A stretch of 64,000 nucleotides of DNA, taken from assembly GCF_001677885.1 (NCBI RefSeq), contig NZ_LOCQ01000059.1, positions 248,001-312,000 of the forward strand, in the 5' to 3' direction. Made by a program: the position numbers and the translations under genes. This DNA is from Janthinobacterium psychrotolerans. Its GTDB lineage: Bacteria > Pseudomonadota > Gammaproteobacteria > Burkholderiales > Burkholderiaceae_D. Position 1 is the stretch's first letter. Every line of letters starts with the position of its first letter. Shown here one piece after another: positions 51,318-59,882 of this stretch. A model generated the notes under the pieces. It searched no databases. It was not told where the DNA came from and worked only from the letters and a program-made list of their open reading frames with translations.

Positions 51318-51887
51318 TCATTGCGGGGTTTCCTTCCGGCGCTGCGGTATCAGCCACAATATCGCCACGGCCAGGTAGATGGCGGCGCCGGCCGGCGCAT
51401 ACCACAGCGACAAGGCGATCGCCGCCAGGTACAGCGCGATCGACAATTCCTTCTTGCGGCTATGGCCCAGCGCCTGCGCCAGCGGCGAATCGGGCCCCTC
51501 GTTGGCCACCAGCGCGCGTACCAGCATGCGAAAGGCGATCGCGCACATCAGGAGCACCACGCCGTACAAGGCCATCGGCGCCGGCGTCAACGGGTAATTG
51601 CCGGCCCAGGCCGTGACCAGCGGCACCAGCGACAGCCAGAACAGCAAATGCAGATTGGTCCACAGTATGCGCCCGTTGACCTGGCGCGCCAGCTGCAGCA
51701 CGTGATGGTGGTTGACCCAGTAAATGCCGACATACACAAAGCTGAGCAGATAGGCGCACAGCACCGGCGCCATCTCCAGCACCTCGGTCCAGTGCGGGCC
51801 GGCCGGCACCTTCAGCGCCAGTACCATGATGGTGATCGCAATGGCCACCACCCCATCGGTAAATGCTTCCACGCGGCTTTTGTTCAT
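51318..51887 (-). CDS. TMEM175-family (DUF1211) potassium channel-like protein
   Basis: A 189-residue membrane protein with six hydrophobic helices from ATG 51887. The first helix carries the family signature SRVEAFTDGVVAIAITIMVL (R...F.DG), and YWVNHHHVLQLA is the conserved His-rich turn. Bacterial TMEM175 proteins are tetrameric K+-permeable leak channels. It is transcribed leftward, divergent from the next small gene, and probably with the zinc-finger gene. Confidence 0.88.
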   Translation of the reverse strand: MNKSRVEAFTDGVVAIAITIMVLALKVPAGPHWTEVLEMAPVLCAYLLSFVYVGIYWVNHHHVLQLARQVNGRILWTNLHLLFWLSLVPLVTAWAGNYPLTPAPMALYGVVLLMCAIAFRMLVRALVANEGPDSPLAQALGHSRKKELSIALYLAAIALSLWYAPAGAAIYLAVAILWLIPQRRKETPQ

Positions 51888-52038
51888 GAGCAATGCATAA
51901 ATAGGGCCATGCTAGCGCGCCGCCCCATGTTTTCCGCCTGCCAGAAGACCAGTTCTGGTGATGCCGCTGGCCCAAAGACAGGGCCGAAAAGCGGCAATTG
52001 CCGCTACACTGAAGGCATCGCCACCCATGGAGCCACGC

Positions 52039-52455
52039 ATGACCTCTCAAGACAACGACCTGGCCGAACGCGCCCGCCTGATCGCCCTGGCGCGCGCCCT
52101 GCGCGACCTGCACAAACACCTGATCCACATCGAAACGCAATACTTCGGCGCCGTCGGCAGCCCACTGGAACTGCTGCAGCTGGTCACCAACCACCCGCAT
52201 TTCGCCTGGCTGCAGAAATTGTCCGGCCTGATGGCGCAGATGGACGAGCGCCTGGACGAGCCCGAACCGGTGACACCAGCCGTGGCCCTGGCCTACCGCC
52301 GCGCGCTCGAAGCGCTGATCGGCCCGTCGGAAGACGGCGACAAGGAATTCCAGGCCAAATACAACGCGCTGCTGCACGACGCGCCGGAAATCGTCATGGC
52401 GCATGGCGCGGTGCGAAAGCTGCTCAGTTCGATCGCGGCGCCAGGCAAGGTTTGA
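52039..52455 (+). CDS. Helical protein of unknown function
   Basis: A 138-residue protein; the ATG at 52039 is chosen because GGAG lies 6 bases upstream. It is soluble and strongly helical, with a first segment LAERARLIALARALRDLHKHLIHIE and a core of hydrophobic helices (PLELLQLVTNHPHFAWLQKLSGLMAQMDERL). There are no cysteines, motifs or signal. I do not recognise the family. The stop is 24 bases from the convergent MFS stop. Confidence 0.6.
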   Translation: MTSQDNDLAERARLIALARALRDLHKHLIHIETQYFGAVGSPLELLQLVTNHPHFAWLQKLSGLMAQMDERLDEPEPVTPAVALAYRRALEALIGPSEDGDKEFQAKYNALLHDAPEIVMAHGAVRKLLSSIAAPGKV

Positions 52456-52479
52456 ACCACCCCTGCCCTGCAGCGTCGG

Positions 52480-53733
52480 TCAAAGATGCAGCGCCGTGCC
52501 CGCTCCAGCACCAGCCTGCGCGGCGGGCACCCTGACGCGCAGCGCGATCAGCAGCGCCGCCAGCAGCATCAAGGCGCCAGCGGCCATGAAGACGCCGTCG
52601 ATGCCGCTGACGCCGAACATCAAGCCCCCGGCGGCCGCGCCCGCCGCAATGGCCGACTGCACCGACGCCACCACCATGCCGCCGGCGCTTTCGGCCTGGT
52701 CCGGCAGAGAGCGCGCCACCCAGTTCGACCAGGCCACCGGCACGCCGCCAAACGCCAGGCCCCAGATCGCCGTCAGCAAGGCCTGCCCGGCCAGCGAGGC
52801 CGGCAGCAGCACCAGCGCCAGCGCGGCAACCCCCACCAGTGCCGGCATCAGCACCAGGGTCAGGCGCAGGCTGCGTTGCATCAGTTGCCCGGCCAGCAAG
52901 GTGCCGGCAAAATTCGCCAGGCCAAAACCCAGCAGCATCAGGGCCAGCGTGTCAGGTCCGATACCAGCGGTGGTTTCCAGGAACGGCCGGATATAGGTAA
53001 ACAGGGCGAAGTGCCCGGTGTGCGCCAGCACGCAGCCCAGCATGCCCACCGCGATGCCGGGACGGCGCAGCAGCGCCATGACCGTGCCAGGCCGGGCCGT
53101 GTGGCGAGCCGGCAGCCGCGGCAAGGCCAGCCACTGGAATACCAGGGTGAGCACGCCGATCGCGCTGGCGGCAAGGAAAGCGCTGCGCCAGCCATACAGG
53201 CCGCCAAGATAGCTGCCGAGCGGCACCGCCACCACGGTTCCCACGGCGATGCCGCTGAAAATGATCGCCAGCGCGCGCGGCAGCAGCGCGGCGGGTACCA
53301 GCCGCATCGCCACCGCCGCCGCCATGCTCCAGAAACCGCCCAGCGCGACACCGAGCAACATGCGCATCAAGAGCAGCACGCCCAGGCTGGACGACACCGC
53401 CACCAGCAGGTTCGACGCGATCATCAAGGTGGAAAAAGCCAGCAGCACGGCGCGCCGGTCAAAGCGCCGCGTCAGGCGCGGCACCAGCAAGCCGGCAAAC
53501 AGCGCCACCACCGCCGTCATCGTCACGGCCTGCCCGGCCATCGCTTCGGACACCCGCATGTCGGCGGCCATCGGCGTGAGCAGGCTGGCCGGCAGGTATT
53601 CCGCCGTCAGCAAGCCGAATACACCCATCGTCAGCGAAAACACCGCCATCCAGGCCGGCGCCGCCGGTGCGGTGTCGGCAGCGGCGTTACGTGGACTGGC
53701 GCCGGGTGTCACATCACAAATACTATCGCTCAT
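52480..53733 (-). CDS. MFS transporter (DHA1-like efflux)
   Basis: About 417 residues with 12 predicted helices; the start at 53731-53733 has AGGAAG 6 bases upstream. The loop 2-3 signature PRLTRRFDRRAVLL and TM4-5 region with GSYLGGLYGWRSAFLAASA resemble AraJ/YdhP-type drug or sugar-export transporters. It is divergent from an AraC-family regulator across only 61 bases, a typical local control pair. Confidence 0.88.
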   Translation of the reverse strand: MSDSICDVTPGASPRNAAADTAPAAPAWMAVFSLTMGVFGLLTAEYLPASLLTPMAADMRVSEAMAGQAVTMTAVVALFAGLLVPRLTRRFDRRAVLLAFSTLMIASNLLVAVSSSLGVLLLMRMLLGVALGGFWSMAAAVAMRLVPAALLPRALAIIFSGIAVGTVVAVPLGSYLGGLYGWRSAFLAASAIGVLTLVFQWLALPRLPARHTARPGTVMALLRRPGIAVGMLGCVLAHTGHFALFTYIRPFLETTAGIGPDTLALMLLGFGLANFAGTLLAGQLMQRSLRLTLVLMPALVGVAALALVLLPASLAGQALLTAIWGLAFGGVPVAWSNWVARSLPDQAESAGGMVVASVQSAIAAGAAAGGLMFGVSGIDGVFMAAGALMLLAALLIALRVRVPAAQAGAGAGTALHL

Positions 53734-53794
53734 TGCATGCTTCCTCATGGTTTCAACAAGAAGTCCACTGTAGACGCGCGGAATCGGATGGTCT

Positions 53795-54805
53795 ATGATG
53801 GAAACCCTGCATTTTTTGACCGAAACCCCGAAAATGACACAAGCCGATGTGTTCGCCCTGTCTTCGGACCTGATCAGCGCCCTGCTGACCGACATGCGCC
53901 TGCGCGGCGTGCAGTACCGCCGGGTGCAGGCCGGCGCCGAGTTTGGCCTGAACTTCGAGGCCAGGCCGGGGCATGCGTATTTTTACTTCCTGGCGGTCGG
54001 CTCGGCTGTGCTGCGCACCAGCGATGGCACGCTGCATGCGCTGGCGGCAGGCAACGCCGTGCTGATGCCGCATGGCGGCGCGCATCAGCTTTTGTCACGG
54101 GCCGACACGCCGGCCATCGACATCGACAGCTATCAGGCCTCGCCGCTGGGCGACAAGGTGGACGCCGTCGACGCCTGCCCCAGCCTCGGCATGACACCGG
54201 GCACCATCCTGTTTTACGGCTGCATGGAGTTCGATCTCGGCGGCATGCAGGGCCTGGGGCCATTGATGTCCGCGGTGATGGTGACCGACGTGGCGGGGCA
54301 ACGCTACCCTGGCCTGGCGGCGATTCTCGGCGCCATGAAAAGCGAAGTCTGTTCAGGAAGGGTCGGCTTTGCCGGCATCCTGGCACGCCTGGCCGAAGTG
54401 GCGGCCGCCATGATCGTGCGCGGCTGGGTCGAATGTGGTTGCGATAATGCCTCCGGCCTGGTGGCGGCGCTGCGCGACCCGCGCCTGGCGCGCGCCATCC
54501 TGGCGCTGCACCGGCAACCGGGCCGCAATTGGACGGTGGAAGAGCTGGCCCTTGAATGCCACAGCTCGCGCTCCGTGTTCGCCGAACGCTTCCAGGCAAC
54601 CATCGGCACGCCGCCGCTGCGCTACGCCACCGAGCTGCGCATGCACCTGGCCAGCCAGTGGCTGGGCCAGGGCCGGCTGCCGGTCGAGACCGTGGCCCAG
54701 CGGCTTGGCTATGCCTCACAGGCCGCCTTCAGCCGCGCCTACAAACGCATCACCGGCCAGACGCCTGGCGTGAGCCGGCGCACGCAGGCGGCCAACGGCG
54801 CATGA
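53795..54805 (+). CDS. AraC-family regulator with cupin domain
   Basis: A 336-residue regulator. The start is uncertain: ATG at 53795 or 53798, with MTQADVFALSSDL at 53834 also plausible. The N-terminal cupin has HAYFYFLAVGSAVLRTSDG and AAGNAVLMPHGGAHQL (cupin_6 type, as in AraC proteins controlling MFS exporters). The C-terminal tandem helix-turn-helix reads WTVEELALECHSSRSVFAERFQ and LPVETVAQRLGYASQAAFSRAYKRITGQTPG. It is divergent from the MFS gene and probably controls it in response to a small ligand. Confidence 0.9.
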   Translation: MMETLHFLTETPKMTQADVFALSSDLISALLTDMRLRGVQYRRVQAGAEFGLNFEARPGHAYFYFLAVGSAVLRTSDGTLHALAAGNAVLMPHGGAHQLLSRADTPAIDIDSYQASPLGDKVDAVDACPSLGMTPGTILFYGCMEFDLGGMQGLGPLMSAVMVTDVAGQRYPGLAAILGAMKSEVCSGRVGFAGILARLAEVAAAMIVRGWVECGCDNASGLVAALRDPRLARAILALHRQPGRNWTVEELALECHSSRSVFAERFQATIGTPPLRYATELRMHLASQWLGQGRLPVETVAQRLGYASQAAFSRAYKRITGQTPGVSRRTQAANGA

Positions 54806-54849
54806 AACAGATGCCAGGGTTGGCCTGACATTGGCAGCCTGCGGCCACG

Positions 54850-56313
54850 CTATGCCAGCAACTGCCTGTACAGCCTGGTGGCCATCAAGCCCGCAGCGCT
54901 ATGGTGGTTGGCCGGCGACATCAGCGGTATCAATATATCCATCGCCGAACCCTTGCTGCCCTGCTGGGCCACCTTGTGTTCCAGTTCGCGCAGGTCGGCG
55001 TCGAAGGTCGGCTCTTGCGTTTGCTGCAAACCCATATGGCGGCGGAACACGCCGCGCGTGCCATGCGTCGTGCGCGGCTGGCCTTCGGACAGGTTATCGA
55101 TGGCGCGCATGGCGGCGCGGTGCGACATGATGCGCGGCGCGGCGATGCCGGTATCGTCCAGTGGTGACTCGATCCAGTCGCGCAGCACCTGCTGCTCGTA
55201 GGGGCTGAAGACGCCGAACATTTCCGCCCGTTCGCTCTGGATCAAACGCCAGAAGCGGCTGTCCTCGACCGGTGCGCCGCGCTGTATCCAGCCGGTGCTG
55301 GTCAGTTTTTCCAGCAGGGCCGGCACCTGGGCTTTGTCGCCGAGCCAGTCGTTGATGCTTTTGCCGCCGATGCGGCAGTAGTCCGAATGCATGTTCTTGC
55401 CGGCCACGCTTTTCTCGCACAGGATGCGCACCAGCTCCTGCTGCAGGTCGAAGCCGGCGATGATGTCCATGGTGCCGGCGCCCAGGTCATTGAGGCGAAA
55501 GCCATTGCGCACGCGGCGGTAGAAAGCCGCGCTATCGCCGAAGCGTGGCATCAATTGCAGTACCGCATCGGTGGCCTTGCGCGCATGGCCGGTCGAGCCA
55601 TTGTCGACCGTCACATGCAAGGTAAAGTAATACGGGTCGATGCCCAGCTCATTGAGCTCGTACGCGGTGATCAGCAGATGCAGCGGCAACTGCTCGTAGC
55701 CCAGGTTGAAGCCTATGATTTCAGGCAAAAAATTGCCATTGTCGTGCGCCAGGCTCAGCTGGATGGCGCCCTGCACGAAATAGGCGTCGTCCAGCTCCTC
55801 CCAGTCGTCGCAGCCATGGCTGGCGAGCAACTTCTGATACAGCACCACATGGTTTTTTTCTTCCACGCCATCGCCCAGCTCTTCCAGGTAGATCTGGATC
55901 AGCGCGCGGAAACGCTGGTGCTGCCATTGCTGCAAGGCGCTGTACAGCCAGGAGCCGTCGACCAGCTTGGTCGGCGCGGCGGCGCGCAGGAAATACAGGG
56001 CGTGCGCCTTGCTCATGAAAAAGCGTCGCGGCGCGCCATTCTTTCGTTCGGCCAGGTAGGCCTGGTATTGCACGCCGACCTGCTCGGCACTGCTGCGCGA
56101 CCAGTTCAACAGGTCTTCCGGGCGTTCGGGCAGCACGTTCGGCAAAGCCTCGGCGGCCTGCAGTTGCTGCTGCAGATAGTTGCGCGCCGTGGCGCGCGCC
56201 ATGGCCGCATTGGCTGGCGCGCCCAGGGTGTCGTAGATGTCGTGTGCATTGGGCAGGCGCAGCTCCTGTGCGCGTGAGGCGGCCTGAGGTGCTGTCGAAA
56301 GTAAGCTGTGCAT
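54850..56313 (-). CDS. Haem-oxygenase-like diiron oxidase (iron-containing redox enzyme family)
   Basis: A 487-residue protein from the ATG at 56311-56313 with AAGG upstream. The central domain carries the metal-ligand pattern of the haem-oxygenase-like diiron (HDO) superfamily: E144/E145 in YLEELGDG, H155, E198 in LPEIIGFNLGYEQLP, and H233, D237 and H243 in LHVTVDNGSTGHA. Known members oxidise fatty acids, amino acids or guanidines with O2. About 220 residues follow the last ligand, longer than single-domain HDOs, and the N-terminal 130 are also extra. No biosynthetic partner genes are adjacent. Divergent from sodC. Confidence 0.78.
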   Translation of the reverse strand: MHSLLSTAPQAASRAQELRLPNAHDIYDTLGAPANAAMARATARNYLQQQLQAAEALPNVLPERPEDLLNWSRSSAEQVGVQYQAYLAERKNGAPRRFFMSKAHALYFLRAAAPTKLVDGSWLYSALQQWQHQRFRALIQIYLEELGDGVEEKNHVVLYQKLLASHGCDDWEELDDAYFVQGAIQLSLAHDNGNFLPEIIGFNLGYEQLPLHLLITAYELNELGIDPYYFTLHVTVDNGSTGHARKATDAVLQLMPRFGDSAAFYRRVRNGFRLNDLGAGTMDIIAGFDLQQELVRILCEKSVAGKNMHSDYCRIGGKSINDWLGDKAQVPALLEKLTSTGWIQRGAPVEDSRFWRLIQSERAEMFGVFSPYEQQVLRDWIESPLDDTGIAAPRIMSHRAAMRAIDNLSEGQPRTTHGTRGVFRRHMGLQQTQEPTFDADLRELEHKVAQQGSKGSAMDILIPLMSPANHHSAAGLMATRLYRQLLA

Positions 56314-56542
56314 GAACGTACCTTGAAAAAGATGGGGCCTGGCGGGATTGAGTTGTCCGGTGGCCGGTATGCATGCATTATCAGGATGAAAGGTTTCCAC
56401 GCACATCAGTACGCTTCGCGCCTGGGCGTGGGACAAAACTTACAGTACTCTGTTATCTGCCGAACGCGCCTCATCAGCACGAAGTGCGACAATCACGGCA
56501 GCATCTGCCATCTGGTCAACCATTCAAGTTCGGGAGAAAAAC

Positions 56543-57055
56543 ATGAAAATCTTGTTCACAGCCGCCTTGCTGCTCGGCGCGCAACTGGCGCACGCACAAA
56601 CCGTGGAATTATCGATCGTCGGTCCCAACGGCGTGGAACAAACGGCCGGCACGATCAGCATTGCGCAGACCAAATACGGCGCCCTGCTGACGCCCGACCT
56701 GAAGGGATTGCCCGCCGGCACGCACGGTTTTCATCTGCATGAAAAACCATCCTGCGACGCCAGCGTGACGGACGGCAAGCCGACCCCGGCCGGCGCCGCC
56801 GGCGGCCACTGGGACCCGGCCAGGACCGCCGTACACAAGGGGCCGTATGACGATTCCGGCCACCAGGGCGACCTGCCCGCCATTTACGTGGCCGCCGATG
56901 GCACGGCCACCTACCCGGTGCTGGCGCCGCGCCTGAAAGCCGCCGACTTCAAGGGCCACGCGCTGATGGTGCATGTGGGCGGCGACAATCACAGCGACCA
57001 CCCTGAAAAACTCGGTGGCGGCGGCGCGCGCATGGCCTGCGGCGTGGTCAAATAA
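56543..57055 (+). CDS. sodC: Periplasmic Cu/Zn superoxide dismutase
   Basis: A 170-residue enzyme with signal peptide [18 protein letters not shown]. Cu and Zn ligands are present: H64 and H66 (GFHLHE), H89 (GGHWDP), H98, H107, D110 and H144 ([11 protein letters not shown]). The C71-C166 disulphide pair is intact and [12 protein letters not shown] is the family C-terminus. It dismutates superoxide in the periplasm. It is followed by an ankyrin-repeat gene, a pairing seen elsewhere with oxidative-stress enzymes. Confidence 0.95.
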   Translation: MKILFTAALLLGAQLAHAQTVELSIVGPNGVEQTAGTISIAQTKYGALLTPDLKGLPAGTHGFHLHEKPSCDASVTDGKPTPAGAAGGHWDPARTAVHKGPYDDSGHQGDLPAIYVAADGTATYPVLAPRLKAADFKGHALMVHVGGDNHSDHPEKLGGGGARMACGVVK

Positions 57056-57068
57056 GCGACAAGCAGCG

Positions 57069-57090
57069 GCACGGCGGCCGCGCCGTGCCC
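57069..57090 (+). terminator. Hairpin after sodC
   Basis: A perfect 9-bp stem (GGCACGGCG, GCCG loop, CGCCGTGCC) 14 bases past the sodC stop. No T-run follows, so read-through into the ankyrin gene is possible. Confidence 0.5.
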
Positions 57091-57142
57091 ATACGCCTTG
57101 TCCATAGTAAACTGCGCGCACCAAACCTTGCCGAAAGAAAAC

Positions 57143-57673
57143 ATGAACGCCGACACACCAACCAAACCCGCAATGGATGCGGAAACGCTGGAATTCATCC
57201 GCGGCCTGTTCGCTCTCGTGCGCGAAGGCGATACGGAGCAACTGGGCGCGCTGGTCGCCAAGGGCGTGCCGGTCAACTTCCGCAATGAAAAAGGCGACAG
57301 CCTGATCATGCTGGCTACCTACCATGGCCACCTGGAAACGTCGCGCCTGCTGCTCGAAGCGGGCGCCGACGCCAACGTGCCCAACGACCAGGGCCAGACG
57401 CCGCTGGCCGGCGTGGCCTACAAGGGCTACCTGGAGATCGCCGAGTTGCTGCTGCGGCATGGCGCCAGTGTCGAAGGCGGCAGCCCCGACGGCAAGACGC
57501 CGCTGATGATGGCGGCCATGTTCAACCGCCTGGCCATTCTTGAGTTGCTGCTGAAGCATGGCGCCCGCATCGACGCCGTCGACAGCCGCGGCATGACGGC
57601 CGTCTCGCTGGCCAAGACCATGAACGCGGCCGATACCCTGGCCCACCTGACGGCACTGGGCCAGACGGCATAG
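57143..57673 (+). CDS. Ankyrin-repeat protein
   Basis: A 176-residue protein from ATG 57143 (MNADTPTKPAMDAE). It consists almost entirely of about four ankyrin repeats: KGDSLIMLATYHGHLETSRLLLEAGADANVPN, QGQTPLAGVAYKGYLEIAELLLRHGASVEGG, DGKTPLMMAAMFNRLAILELLLKHGARIDAVD and a degenerate final one. There is no signal peptide, so it is cytosolic, unlike sodC upstream. Similar proteins (AnkB type) accompany catalase genes; a role in oxidative defence is inferred from the neighbourhood. Confidence 0.9.
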   Translation: MNADTPTKPAMDAETLEFIRGLFALVREGDTEQLGALVAKGVPVNFRNEKGDSLIMLATYHGHLETSRLLLEAGADANVPNDQGQTPLAGVAYKGYLEIAELLLRHGASVEGGSPDGKTPLMMAAMFNRLAILELLLKHGARIDAVDSRGMTAVSLAKTMNAADTLAHLTALGQTA

Positions 57674-57702
57674 CCAGTGTGGCAAGAGTGCGTCAGTTTG
57701 AC

Positions 57703-57728
57703 GGCGCCGGCCGCTGACTGCCGGCGCC
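57703..57728 (+). terminator. Hairpin after the ankyrin gene
   Basis: A perfect 9-bp GC stem (GGCGCCGGC with GCCGGCGCC) around an 8-base loop, 29 bases past the stop. No T-run. Confidence 0.55.
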
Positions 57729-57777
57729 GGCTAACCAAAGTACGCTCCAAGCAGACCGATTCGTTACACTCGGTAGC

Positions 57778-58977
57778 ATGAGCACACCCTCTCCCGCCAT
57801 CGCGCATCCGCTGGCCACCGCGCTGGCCCTGTCACTGGGCGCCGCCGTGGCGCTGGGCCTGTCGCGCTTTTCCTATGGCCTGCTGCTGCCGCCCATGCGC
57901 GACGACCTGGGCTGGTCCTACCTGCTGGCCGGCGCCATGAACACCTGCAATGCGCTCGGCTATTTCCTTGGCGCCCTGGCCACGCCCGCCCTGCTGCGCC
58001 GCATGGGCACCTGGCGCCTGCTGATCGCCGGCAGCGTGCTGGCCAGCATCTTCATGCTGCTGTCCGGTTTTGTCAGCGACACCACCGCCCTGTTCCTGCA
58101 GCGCGTGTGCGCCGGCGCGGCCAGCGCCTTTGTGTTTGTCGCCGGCGGCGTGTTGGCCGCCCGGCTTGGCTCGCTGCAAGGCGAACGGGCCGGTTTTATC
58201 ATCGGCCTGTACTACGGCGGCACGGGTTTTGGTATCGCCCTGTCGGCCCTGCTGGTGCCGGCCGCGCTATCGTCGGCCCAGCAACACGGCACGCCGCACG
58301 GCTGGCAATTGGCCTGGCTGGCGCTGGGCGCCGCCTGCCTGCTGGCCACCGCCCTGATGGCCCTGCCGGCAAAAAGCATCGGCGAGGCGCGCTTGATGCA
58401 GGGCCAGGCGCAGCGCTTTGCCAGCAAGGACTTTGCCTGTGGCCTGGCCGCCTACTTCATGTTCGGCGCCGGCTATATCGGCTACATGACCTTCGTCGTC
58501 GCCCTGCTCAGGCAGCAAGGCATGTCGCCGCACCTGATCACCGCGTTTTATACCTTGCTGGGCCTGGCCGTGGTGGCCTCCTCGCGCATCTGGGCCCGCA
58601 TGCTGGACCGCAACAAGGGCGGCCAGTCGCTGGCCATCCTCAATGCCCTGCTGGGCGTGGCCACCCTGATACCGGCGCTGACCAGCGCCGCGCCGCTCAT
58701 CTTCCTGTCCGGCCTGGTATTCGGCGCCGTGTTCCTGTCGGTAGTGGCCTCCACCACCGCGCTGGTACGGCACAACCTGCCGCCCGAATCGTGGCCAGCC
58801 GGCATCAGCGCTTTTACCGCCGTGTTCGCCTTCGGCCAGATCGCCGGCCCGGTGCTGGTCGGCTGGATCGCCGATGGCCCGGCGGGACTGGAGCGTGGCC
58901 TGGTCGCTTCAAGCGTGCTGCTGTTTGTTGGCGCGGCGCTGGCGATGGGGCAGAAGGCGCTGGTGGCCGACCGATGA
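57778..58977 (+). CDS. MFS transporter, YbfB/YjiJ family
   Basis: A 399-residue transporter with 12 hydrophobic helices. GLSRFSYGLLLPPMRDDLGWSYLLAGAMNTCNALGYFLGAL at the N-terminus is the YbfB/YjiJ (MFS_4) signature. The loop with RMGTWRLLIAG and the C-terminal VFAFGQIAGPVLVGWIADGP helix also fit. Substrate unknown. It is monocistronic and convergent with the tetR gene. Confidence 0.88.
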   Translation: MSTPSPAIAHPLATALALSLGAAVALGLSRFSYGLLLPPMRDDLGWSYLLAGAMNTCNALGYFLGALATPALLRRMGTWRLLIAGSVLASIFMLLSGFVSDTTALFLQRVCAGAASAFVFVAGGVLAARLGSLQGERAGFIIGLYYGGTGFGIALSALLVPAALSSAQQHGTPHGWQLAWLALGAACLLATALMALPAKSIGEARLMQGQAQRFASKDFACGLAAYFMFGAGYIGYMTFVVALLRQQGMSPHLITAFYTLLGLAVVASSRIWARMLDRNKGGQSLAILNALLGVATLIPALTSAAPLIFLSGLVFGAVFLSVVASTTALVRHNLPPESWPAGISAFTAVFAFGQIAGPVLVGWIADGPAGLERGLVASSVLLFVGAALAMGQKALVADR

Positions 58978-59046
58978 AATCGCGACGACGAAAGCAAGTC
59001 CATGGTGATGGACGCGGGCGGCGCGGCGGCAGTGCAGGCGAGCAAG

Positions 59047-59634
59047 TTACCGTTCAAGCAGCAGTCCGCGCAACAGCAACTCCAGCGCGACAAGTCCCTT
59101 GATCAATCGCTCCGGGCCTTCGTCACCGTCCGCGATCCAGAACGCCGCTTCTGCGAGGCTGCCGTAAATCAGCGACGCCAGCGCCTGTGGGCTGGCGTCG
59201 GCCACGATGCCTTGATGAATCAGATCCTGGATCATCGCCTGCATCGATGCGACGCAATGGCGCTGCGAGTCCGGTGTGGCGCCCCCCAGGACCGCCCTGG
59301 CATCGCGTAAAACGATGCGCTGAATTTCCGGCTCCAGGGCCATTTCCAGATAGGCACGGCAGCGGCTGCGAAAGCCTTCCCACGGATCTTCGGCGCGGTC
59401 TGAGATGGTTTGCAGGCGGTCGTCCATTTCCGCATCGATCTGTTCTACCACCGCGATCAGCAAGCCCCTCTTGTCACCGAAGTGGTGATACAGCGCACCA
59501 CGCGTCAATCCTGCCTGCGCGGTGAGCTCATCCATTGATGTGTCGGCATAACCGCGCTCGCTGAACACTTTGCGGGCAGTTGCCAGCAACGATGCACGGG
59601 TTTCTTCCATTTCGGCACGGGTGCGGCGAACCAT
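59047..59634 (-). CDS. TetR-family repressor
   Basis: A 195-residue regulator. The N-terminal helix-turn-helix is MDELTAQAGLTRGALYHHFGDKRGLLIAVVEQ, typical of the AcrR/TetR group. The C-terminal helical ligand domain (RAYLEMALEPEIQRIVLRDARAVLG) resembles regulators of MFS or RND exporters. It is divergent from an MFS gene across a 248-base AT-rich gap with three palindromes, so it probably represses both genes. Confidence 0.92.
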   Translation of the reverse strand: MVRRTRAEMEETRASLLATARKVFSERGYADTSMDELTAQAGLTRGALYHHFGDKRGLLIAVVEQIDAEMDDRLQTISDRAEDPWEGFRSRCRAYLEMALEPEIQRIVLRDARAVLGGATPDSQRHCVASMQAMIQDLIHQGIVADASPQALASLIYGSLAEAAFWIADGDEGPERLIKGLVALELLLRGLLLER

Positions 59635-59647
59635 TGCTTTCTCCTTA

Positions 59648-59715
59648 CATACACAACGTATGATTGTTTACATTCATCGCGTATGAATATACAATTTATT
59701 CATACGCACTGTATG
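59648..59715. promoter_or_regulatory. Three palindromic TetR-type operators
   Basis: CATAC-N5-GTATG occurs at 59648-59662 and again at 59701-59715. Between them, ATTCAT-N5-ATGAAT lies at 59672-59688. All are centred on a 5-base spacer and lie in the AT-rich promoter region, the first beginning 14 bases from the tetR ATG. This is the expected layout for autorepression and control of the divergent MFS gene. Confidence 0.7.
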
Positions 59716-59882
59716 TATTATCGCGGCGGCGTATCTCAATTGCAAGTGCAGCATGCCAGAGACGGCATGACAGAAGTTGCCTGCCGTGTACTGCTTCAGA
59801 GGTTTTGGCTGGCCAAGCCGCAGTGATTTTTCAACGGTCAGGCGACGCCGCCTATCTGCTTATCCCATCAAGGACCTGCACC

